DNA from: JBBRVW01 sp963784645
GTDB taxonomy: Bacteria; Actinomycetota; Actinomycetes; JACCUZ01
NCBI GenBank assembly: GCA_963784645.1
Contig: CAWARY010000011.1
Location: 1-64,000 of the forward strand
DNA length: 64,000 bases
Direction: 5' to 3'
Shown here: piece after piece, positions 58,376 to 64,000 of the stretch
Layout: each line of letters starts with the position of its first letter
Numbering within the stretch: the stretch's first letter is position 1
Position numbers and translations under genes: made by a program
The notes under the pieces: generated by a model
What the model was told of the DNA's origin: nothing
Databases searched by the model: none
The model's input: only the letters and a program-made list of their open reading frames with translations

Positions 58376-59150
58376 AGCCGAAGCGGCCGGTGATGTAGTC
58401 CTCGGTGGCCTTCTCGGCGGGGCGGCTGAACATCTCCGCGGTGTCGCCGACCTCGATCAGACGACCGGGCCTGCCGGCGCCGGAGATCGTGAAGAACGCC
58501 GTGCGGTCGCTGACCCGGGCGGCCTGCTGCATGTTGTGGGTCACGATGATGATCGTGTACTCGTCCTTGAGCTGCTGGATCAGGTCCTCGATCGCGAGGG
58601 TCGAGATCGGGTCCAGCGCCGAGCACGGCTCGTCCATCAGCAGCACCTGCGGCTCGACCGCGATCGCCCGAGCGATGCACAGCCGCTGCTGCTGGCCGCC
58701 GGACAGGCCGGCACCCGGCTTGGCCAGCCGGTCCTTGACCTCGTTCCACAGGTTGGCGTGGTGCAGGGACCGCTCGACCACCTCGTCGAGCACGGCCTTC
58801 TTCTTCACGCCGTTGAGCCGGAGACCGGCCGCGACGTTGTCGTAGATGGACATCGTGGGGAACGGGTTGGGCCGCTGGAAGACCATCCCGACGGTGCGGC
58901 GCACGGCGACGGGGTCGACGCCGTCGGCGTAGAGGTCCTGGTCGTCGAGGGTGACCTTGCCCGTCACCCGGGCACCGGGAATGACCTCGTGCATCCGGTT
59001 CAACGTCCGGAGCAACGTCGACTTGCCGCACCCGGACGGGCCGATGAACGCCGTCACCGACCTCGGCTGGACGGTCATCGACACGTCCTCGACGGCCTTG
59101 AAGTCGCCGTAGAAGACGTCGAGCCCGGAGATGTCGATGCGCTTGGCCAT
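58374..59150 (-). CDS. pstB: Phosphate ABC transporter ATPase
   Basis: 258 aa: KAVEDVSMTV, Walker A GPSGCGKSTLLRTLNRM, Q-loop FQRPNPFPTMSIYDNV, signature LSGGQQQRLCIARAIA and Walker B VLLMDEPCSALDP, then the H-loop THNMQQA. The FPTMSIYDNV segment is specific for PstB. Last gene of pstSCAB. Confidence 0.97.
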   Translation of the reverse strand: MAKRIDISGLDVFYGDFKAVEDVSMTVQPRSVTAFIGPSGCGKSTLLRTLNRMHEVIPGARVTGKVTLDDQDLYADGVDPVAVRRTVGMVFQRPNPFPTMSIYDNVAAGLRLNGVKKKAVLDEVVERSLHHANLWNEVKDRLAKPGAGLSGGQQQRLCIARAIAVEPQVLLMDEPCSALDPISTLAIEDLIQQLKDEYTIIIVTHNMQQAARVSDRTAFFTISGAGRPGRLIEVGDTAEMFSRPAEKATEDYITGRFG

Positions 59151-59158
59151 GGGTTCCC

Positions 59159-60055
59159 TTACTTCTTCACGGAGCCGAACCGGGCGAGAAAACGCCCGGC
59201 CAGGCTGAGGAGCATCACGAGCACGATCAGGGTGAGCGCCGCCGACCACACCCGGTCGAGAGCCGGGTCCAGGGCCTGGTTGCGGTCCTGGTTGATCATC
59301 GTCGGCAGTGCCGCCATGTTGCCGCTGAACAGGTTGGTGTTGATGGCGCTGGCGTACGGTCCGAGGATCAGCAGCGGCGCGGTCTCGCCCATGACGCGGG
59401 CCAGACCCAGGAAGATGCCGGTCATGATGCCGCTGAACGACGTCGGCAGCACCACCCTCATGATCGTCTTCCAGCGCGGCACGCCCAGGGCGTACGACGC
59501 CTCGCGCAGGTCGCGGGGCACCAGCCGGAGCATCTCCTCGGTGGAGCGGACCACCACCGGGATCATGAGCAGAACCAGGGCGAGCGACACCGCGAAGGCG
59601 ACCCGTTGCAGCCCGAAGGTCGTGACCCAGAGGGCGTAGATGAACAGCGCCGCGACGATCGAGGGCACGCCCGTCAGGACGTCGACCATGAAGCTCACGG
59701 TCCTGGCCAGCTTGCCGCGGCCGTACTCGACCAGGTAGATGGCGGTCCCGATGGCGATCGGCACGCTGATCGCGGCCGTGACGAACGCCATCAGCAGCGT
59801 CCCGATGATCGCGTGGTACGCCCCGCCGCCCACCCGGCGTGACGTGATGCCGCGCTGCGAGTTGGTCCACCAGGTCGGGTCGGTGACGAGGCCGGCGCCC
59901 TTGCTGACCACGGTCCACAGGATCCAGACCAGCGGGACCAGGGCGATGAGGAAGCACGCGTAGACGAGCACAGTGGCCAGGTTGTCCCGGAACCGTCGGC
60001 CCGCGGACTCCGGGACCAACAGGGTCGACGGCCTGGCCGGCGTCGTGGTGGCCAT
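59159..60055 (-). CDS. pstA: Phosphate ABC transporter permease PstA
   Basis: 298 aa with six TMs; the EAA-type loop is EASYALGVPRWKTIMRVVLP followed by GIMTGIFLGLARVMGETAPL. It ends with an RFGSVKK basic tail. The start ATG overlaps the pstC stop by one base, and 8 bases separate it from pstB. Confidence 0.96.
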   Translation of the reverse strand: MATTTPARPSTLLVPESAGRRFRDNLATVLVYACFLIALVPLVWILWTVVSKGAGLVTDPTWWTNSQRGITSRRVGGGAYHAIIGTLLMAFVTAAISVPIAIGTAIYLVEYGRGKLARTVSFMVDVLTGVPSIVAALFIYALWVTTFGLQRVAFAVSLALVLLMIPVVVRSTEEMLRLVPRDLREASYALGVPRWKTIMRVVLPTSFSGIMTGIFLGLARVMGETAPLLILGPYASAINTNLFSGNMAALPTMINQDRNQALDPALDRVWSAALTLIVLVMLLSLAGRFLARFGSVKK

Positions 60056-61065
60056 CAGTCCTCCCTCGCGGTGCGGGCGATGACGACGCGGGCGACTGCG
60101 TTCACCGCGAAGGTCAGGACGAAGAGCACCAGCCCCGCGGCGATGTAGGCGCCGGTCTTCTGGGGGGTGGAGAACTCGCTGGCATTGTTGGCGATCTTGG
60201 ACGCGAACGTCTCGCCGCCGTAGAACAGGGACAGGTCGAACGTGTCGAGGCTGCTGGGCTGGCTGAGGATGATCGTCACCGCGATGGTCTCGCCGAGCGC
60301 GCGACCGAGTCCGAGCATCGACGCGCTGATGACACCGGGCTTGCCGAACGGCAGGACCGCGACCCGGATCATCTCCCAGCGGGTGGCGCCCAGCGCCAGC
60401 GCCGCCTCCTTGTTCGGCAGCGGCGTCTGGTCGAACACCTCGCGGCTGATCGCCGTGACGATCGGCAGGATCATGATCGCGAGCACGACCGAGGCGAGGA
60501 ACACGGTGCCCAGGGAGACGTTGGTGCGGTCGAAGAGCGGGATCCAGCCCAACGCCTTCTCGATGCCCACGCGGACCGACGAGTCCTGCCCGGCGATGAC
60601 CGGCCCGAGCACCCGGATGCCCCAGAGCCCGTAGATGATCGACGGGATCGCGGCGAGCAGGTCGATGAGGTACGCCACCGGCCGCGCGGCCCGGCGCGGT
60701 GCGTACTGCGTGATGAACAGTGCCAGCCCGATCGCGACGGGCACCGCGAGCAGCATCGCGAAGGCGGAGGCCAGCACCGTCGTCCAGAGCAGGGCCGCGA
60801 TGCCGAAAGCCGGCGGGGTGGTCGCCGGCTGCCACACCCGGTCCGTGAAGAAGTTGGCGCTGTTGTCCAGCAGCGACGGGGTCGCCTTCCAGACGAGGAA
60901 GGCGCCCGTCAGGGTGACCAGGACGACGACCAGGATGCCGGCGGCGCGGACCGCTGCGGCGAAGACCCTGTCGCCACCGCTGCTGGTCCCGCGGCCGGCG
61001 AGCAGCGACGTCCGCTCCGGCCCGGCGGCTGGGCCGCTCGTCGGCGGCGGGGCTGTCGTCGTCAT
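60055..61065 (-). CDS. pstC: Phosphate ABC transporter permease PstC
   Basis: 336 aa from the ATG at 61065 with GGAAGG six bases upstream; an earlier in-frame start lacks support. Six TMs and the permease loop EAALALGATRWEMIRVAVLP followed by GVISASMLGLGRALGETIAV. A cytoplasmic, Pro-rich N-terminus precedes the first TM. Couples with PstA. Confidence 0.96.
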   Translation of the reverse strand: MTTTAPPPTSGPAAGPERTSLLAGRGTSSGGDRVFAAAVRAAGILVVVLVTLTGAFLVWKATPSLLDNSANFFTDRVWQPATTPPAFGIAALLWTTVLASAFAMLLAVPVAIGLALFITQYAPRRAARPVAYLIDLLAAIPSIIYGLWGIRVLGPVIAGQDSSVRVGIEKALGWIPLFDRTNVSLGTVFLASVVLAIMILPIVTAISREVFDQTPLPNKEAALALGATRWEMIRVAVLPFGKPGVISASMLGLGRALGETIAVTIILSQPSSLDTFDLSLFYGGETFASKIANNASEFSTPQKTGAYIAAGLVLFVLTFAVNAVARVVIARTARED

Positions 61066-61118
61066 GCGTGCCTTCCGGTCACTCGTCCTGCACTCGGTCG
61101 GATGGTTCCTCACATCGC

Positions 61119-61158
61119 CGACGCCCCGCCCGGCGGGTGCGCGCCGGGCAGGGCGTCG
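61119..61158 (-). terminator. Stem-loop between pstS and pstC
   Basis: CGACGCCC pairs with GGGCGTCG and GCCCGGCG with CGCCGGGC, separated by one mismatch, giving a 16-bp GC stem around a six-base loop. No T-run follows. It lies 31 bases after the pstS stop and would partly stop or stabilise transcripts, giving more PstS than permease, as is usual for binding-protein operons. Confidence 0.65.
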
Positions 61159-61188
61159 TCGTCGGCGTCGTGCGCCGCTGGGCGGTCG

Positions 61189-62304
61189 TCAGCCGAGGGC
61201 CCCGACGGCGGTCGCGACCTTGGTGGCCACCTCGTCGGGGAGCGGCGCGTAGCCGATCTCCTCGAGGGCGGCCTGGGTGTCGGCGGCGGCGAAGTAGGTG
61301 AGGAACTTCTTGACGGCGTCGGCCTTGTCGGCAGCCAGGCCCTTCGAGCAGGCGATCTCGTAGGTGACCAGGTCGATCGGGTACGCGCCCGCGGTCTTGG
61401 TCGCGTAGTCGAGCTCGAGCCGCAGGTCGTTGCCGGTGCCGACCGACTTGGCCGACGCGACGGCCTTGCCGACTGCCTCGCCGGTCAGCTCGACCGGGCC
61501 GGAGCCGTTGTCGACCTGCGCGATTCCCAGGCCGTTGTCCCGGGCGTAGGACCACTCGACGTAGGTGATGGATCCCTCGGTGGTCTTGACGCCGTCAGCG
61601 ACGCCCGAGGACTTCTCGCGGCCCTCGCCGGCCCCCGGCCACACCTTCGACGGCTCGTCGGTCCACGCACCGCCGCCGGCACCGGCGAGGTACTTCTGGA
61701 AGTTCTCGGTGGTACCCGACTCGTCCGAGCGGAAGAACACCTTGATGGCACTGCTGGGCAGCTTGGCGTCCTTGTTCAGCGCTGCGATGGCCGGGTCGTC
61801 CCAGTTCTTGATCTTGCCGTTGAACAGGTTCGAGGCGACCTCGGGTGTCAGCACCAGCGAGTCGACGCCGGGCAGGTTGTAGGCCATGGCGATCGGGCCC
61901 ACGACCATCGGGATGTTCCAGGCGTCGTTGCCGCCGCAGCGCTTGTTGGCGGCGGCGACCTCACCCTCCGCGTCCTTGAGAGCCGAGTCGGAGCCGGCGA
62001 AGTCGACCTGGCCGTTGGTGAACTGCTCGACACCCGCGCCGGAGCCGGTCGGGTTGTAGTTGATGGTCGCGTCGGCGCAGGTCGCGGTGTAGCTCGCGAT
62101 GACCTCGTCGATGGCGTTCTGCTGGGCGGACGAGCCCTCGGCGTTCAGCGTGCCGCTGAAGCAGGCGCTGTCGCTCGGCGCTGCGGCCGCGGTGGTGCTG
62201 TCGCCTTCCGCGCCGGCGGTGTTGTTGTCGCTGCCGCAGGCGGACAGCAGGAGCGCACCCGCGGCGAGCGCCACGGCGGTGCTGGAGAAGCGGTTGAGCT
62301 TCAC
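61189..62304 (-). CDS. pstS: Phosphate-binding lipoprotein PstS
   Basis: 371 aa from the GTG at 62304 (GGAGGA eight bases upstream). Signal with lipobox LLLSACG, then a low-complexity linker and the phosphate-binding core: LNAEGSSAQQNAIDEVI, YNPTGSGAGVEQF, DFAGSDSAL, FFRSDESGTTENFQKYL. The gene is the head of pstSCAB and has a PHO box about 130 bases upstream. Confidence 0.96.
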   Translation of the reverse strand: MKLNRFSSTAVALAAGALLLSACGSDNNTAGAEGDSTTAAAAPSDSACFSGTLNAEGSSAQQNAIDEVIASYTATCADATINYNPTGSGAGVEQFTNGQVDFAGSDSALKDAEGEVAAANKRCGGNDAWNIPMVVGPIAMAYNLPGVDSLVLTPEVASNLFNGKIKNWDDPAIAALNKDAKLPSSAIKVFFRSDESGTTENFQKYLAGAGGGAWTDEPSKVWPGAGEGREKSSGVADGVKTTEGSITYVEWSYARDNGLGIAQVDNGSGPVELTGEAVGKAVASAKSVGTGNDLRLELDYATKTAGAYPIDLVTYEIACSKGLAADKADAVKKFLTYFAAADTQAALEEIGYAPLPDEVATKVATAVGALG

Positions 62305-62434
62305 GGTCGAGTCCTCCAAGGACGTGGGCATCTGTCGGCGGTGCCGACGCGTCTGTCGTCGTCGAGCGACGAGGGTCGTCATCTGGTGACGCTGCGGACG
62401 CTAGGGACGCGAGGTGACGTGATGCCCGGGTCGT

Positions 62435-62452
62435 GGTGAACGCGAGGTGAAC
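62435..62452 (-). promoter_or_regulatory. PHO box (PhoP binding site) of pstS
   Basis: On the minus strand GTTCACCTCGCGTTCACC contains two GTTCACC units exactly 11 bases apart, the direct-repeat pattern of Streptomyces-type PhoP boxes. A weaker third unit (CGTCACC, minus strand of 62413-62419) lies two 11-base turns further downstream. Position about 130 bases before the pstS start fits activation under phosphate starvation. Confidence 0.8.
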
Positions 62453-62494
62453 AGGCGCCCAGCCCTTGGCGCAGGGCCGGGCTGCCGCGCGCCG

Positions 62495-62512
62495 GCGTGA
62501 CGGGGGTCACGC
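62495..62512. promoter_or_regulatory. GTGA-N6-TCAC palindrome, CRP-like site or terminator
   Basis: GCGTGACGGGGGTCACGC has 7-bp arms. It contains GTGA-N6-TCAC, the CRP/GlxR half-site pattern, and lies just after the mshD stop and upstream of the PHO box. In Corynebacterium GlxR activates pstSCAB. Equally it could be the mshD terminator, although no T-run follows. Confidence 0.45.
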
Positions 62513-62519
62513 GGCTGGC

Positions 62520-63512
62520 TCAGGCCCGATGGCCCTTCCGGAACATCACGTCGGTCTCCCACCGGGTGAAGCCCAGGGCCGTGTACACCGCGATCGCGGC
62601 GGCGTTGTCGGCGTCGACGTAGAGCATCGCGTCGGGCAGCCCGCGCTGCCGCAGGTGCCGCAGTCCCACCAGGGTGAGGGCACGGCCCAGGCCGTTGCCC
62701 TGCTCGGCGGGGTCGACGCCGACGACGTACACCTCGCCGATCGGGTCGTGGCCGTGGCTGCCGGTCAGGCCCTCGCGGGCGTGCGGGTGGACGTGCTCCG
62801 ACGGCGGTTCGTGCGGGTGTCCCTCGCCCCCGTGGACCTTGGTCCAGTGGAAGCCGACCAGCCGGCCGGCGCGCTCGCCGTCGTGCCGCTCGGCGAGGAA
62901 GAACCCGGCCGGGTCGAACCACGGCTCAGCCACCCGGCGGTGCAGGTCGTCGACCGACCACGAGCCCTGCTCCGGGTGCCCGGCGAACACGTCGGAGTTG
63001 AGGGCCACCCAGTCCTCGTCGTCCCGGCCGGGGACGAAGGTGCGGACCGTCACGCCGGCCGGGAGCTCGACCTGGGGGAGCGCGGCGTAGAGCGAGCGGC
63101 GCAGCTGCCACAGGGCGCGCGTCTCGACGAACCCCAGCGACCTCGCGAGGGCGGCCGCGCCCGGGTGCCCGCCGTGCGACCAGAGCCGGAGCCGGCCGTC
63201 GGGCGTCTCGGCGACGGTGGCCTCGACCAGCCGCCGTCCCACGCCCCGGCCGCGGTGCGCAGGGGCGACGACCAGCTCGGCGCTGGCGCCCTCGACCTCG
63301 TCGGTCACGTCGAGGTGGGCGTAGCCGGCCAGGTCGTCGCCGGCCCAGGTCAGCACGTTGCGGACCCGGTCATCGCCGCCGTAGCGCAGGTGCAGCACCA
63401 CGTGCTCGGACAGCGGGCGGACGCCGTCGGCCTCGGTGGCCGCCTCGACCACCCCGCTCACCGCGCGGACCTCGGCAGCATCCAGCTGGCCGACCACCTC
63501 GACGCTCACCAC
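62520..63512 (-). CDS. mshD: Mycothiol synthase
   Basis: 330 aa made of two GNAT domains. The first has SAELVVAPAHRGRGVGRRLV; the second has WVALNSDVFAGHPEQGSW, LVGFHWTKVHGGEGH and GEVYVVGVDPAEQGNGLGRA, then NAAAIAVYTALGFTRWETDV. The His-rich loop HPHEPPSEHVHPHAREG is an insertion longer than usual. It acetylates Cys-GlcN-Ins to mycothiol, the actinobacterial thiol. Transcribed toward pstS. Confidence 0.93.
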   Translation of the reverse strand: MVSVEVVGQLDAAEVRAVSGVVEAATEADGVRPLSEHVVLHLRYGGDDRVRNVLTWAGDDLAGYAHLDVTDEVEGASAELVVAPAHRGRGVGRRLVEATVAETPDGRLRLWSHGGHPGAAALARSLGFVETRALWQLRRSLYAALPQVELPAGVTVRTFVPGRDDEDWVALNSDVFAGHPEQGSWSVDDLHRRVAEPWFDPAGFFLAERHDGERAGRLVGFHWTKVHGGEGHPHEPPSEHVHPHAREGLTGSHGHDPIGEVYVVGVDPAEQGNGLGRALTLVGLRHLRQRGLPDAMLYVDADNAAAIAVYTALGFTRWETDVMFRKGHRA

Positions 63513-63638
63513 CGGGGCAGCCTAAGCCGCAACCAGAAACCGGGACGGATATGGACGAGAAGTTCCGAAGTGCCCTGCCGCAGCCGGTGCGGCTGCACTA
63601 GGTTCCTGGGATCCCACGTCCTAGCCTCGAGGAGCCCC

Positions 63639-64000
63639 ATGTCTCGACCAGGCCTGCTCAACAGGCGCCTCTCCGTTGTGCTCGGCGTCGCGGCCGCGGC
63701 TGCGCTCGCGCTCGTTCCGGCCACCGGAGCGATCGCCGGCACCGTCAAGCCGGCGACGTTCAACAAGCACAAGATCCCCGTGCAGCTCCTGTCGTTCAAC
63801 GACTACCACGGCCATATCGAGCAGGACTCGGGCACCAGCTCCGACGGCTCGGTCACCTTCGAGGGCAACCGGGTGCCGGCGGGTGGTGCCGCCTACCTGT
63901 CGACCCACCTGAAGTACCTCCGCAAGGGCCACCCGACGAGCTTCACCGTCGCCGCGGGTGACCTCATCGGAGGCTCCACCTTCACCTCGGGCGTCTTCCA
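63639..64000 (+). CDS. Secreted 5'-nucleotidase/metallophosphatase (truncated by window edge)
   Basis: The frame is open to the last base, so about 120 residues are seen. Signal peptide (LSVVLGVAAAAALALVPATGAIA), then VQLLSFNDYHGHIEQDSG, the 5'-nucleotidase metal signature, and VAAGDLIGGS. GAGGAG lies four bases before the ATG. A secreted nucleotidase next to pst genes fits phosphate scavenging. Confidence 0.9.
   Translation, partial: MSRPGLLNRRLSVVLGVAAAAALALVPATGAIAGTVKPATFNKHKIPVQLLSFNDYHGHIEQDSGTSSDGSVTFEGNRVPAGGAAYLSTHLKYLRKGHPTSFTVAAGDLIGGSTFTSGVF

Overview
The window is high-GC DNA from an actinomycete (Actinomycetota). Supporting signs are many GTG starts, tightly overlapping ATGA/GTGA gene junctions, mshD (mycothiol synthase), an SseB/WXG-like secretion cassette, and a PHO box of the Streptomyces type before pstS. 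No rRNA is present, so genus-level naming is not possible from sequence alone.

Region 1 (1-9080) looks accessory: it has lower GC, short gene islands and several broken genes. It carries a divergent ArsR regulator / SRPBCC protein / MFS transporter set with a 20-bp operator palindrome. It also has a frameshifted CYTH gene, a tryptophanyl-tRNA synthetase preceded by a ribosome-mediated attenuator (leader peptide with two adjacent Trp codons), an asparaginase, a methyltransferase remnant and a Phd/RelE toxin-antitoxin pair. It ends at a tRNA Glu-Asp-Phe cluster (9085-9351).

Region 2 (9441-19390) holds a membrane metallophosphoesterase, a small zinc peptidase, a PAS-GGDEF-EAL protein whose EAL domain has lost its general base, a GH13 trehalose-synthase-like enzyme, and a second Phd/RelE pair with a frameshifted toxin. 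A four-gene type VII-secretion-like toxin/immunity cassette follows (16346-18969).

Region 3 (19391-34003) is a long co-directional run. A sensor kinase and two LuxR-type regulators precede surface or glycan genes: a GT2-GtrA-HPr-kinase-like fusion, a secreted purple-acid-phosphatase-like protein with FN3 modules, a GT39 enzyme, a phospholipase-C-like protein, an unknown anchored protein and a GH99-like hydrolase. It ends in five tandem copies of a 90-bp palindromic repeat (34050-34499), of which a diverged single copy lies at 18979-19037.

Region 4 (34579-43409) is redox-centred. On the plus strand are a small molybdopterin oxidoreductase, a flavin reductase and a DUF6510 protein. On the minus strand is an operon that reads as a flavin-based extracytoplasmic electron-transfer system: three exported FMN-binding-domain proteins (one with seven FN3 repeats), a ferric-reductase-like diheme membrane NAD(P)H oxidoreductase, ApbE flavinyltransferase and a FrnE/DsbA-like protein.

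Region 5 (43615-64000) starts with a frameshifted zinc-ribbon/adenylate cyclase/ATPase/TPR regulator and a tRNA-Lys(UUU) gene split by a group I intron of about 221 nt. It continues with a DUF899 protein, a slipin, a quinol-type nitric oxide reductase with a Cys-motif membrane partner, a cupin, a PrsW protease and a class III aminotransferase. The final part is phosphate-related: DUF47/Pit, pstSCAB with PHO box, mshD and a truncated 5'-nucleotidase. A 108-bp imperfect palindrome separates the convergent pit and pst genes.

Three genes (CYTH, RelE, cyclase) each need a single-base shift to read through. These are either real lesions or assembly errors, and each should be checked against reads.
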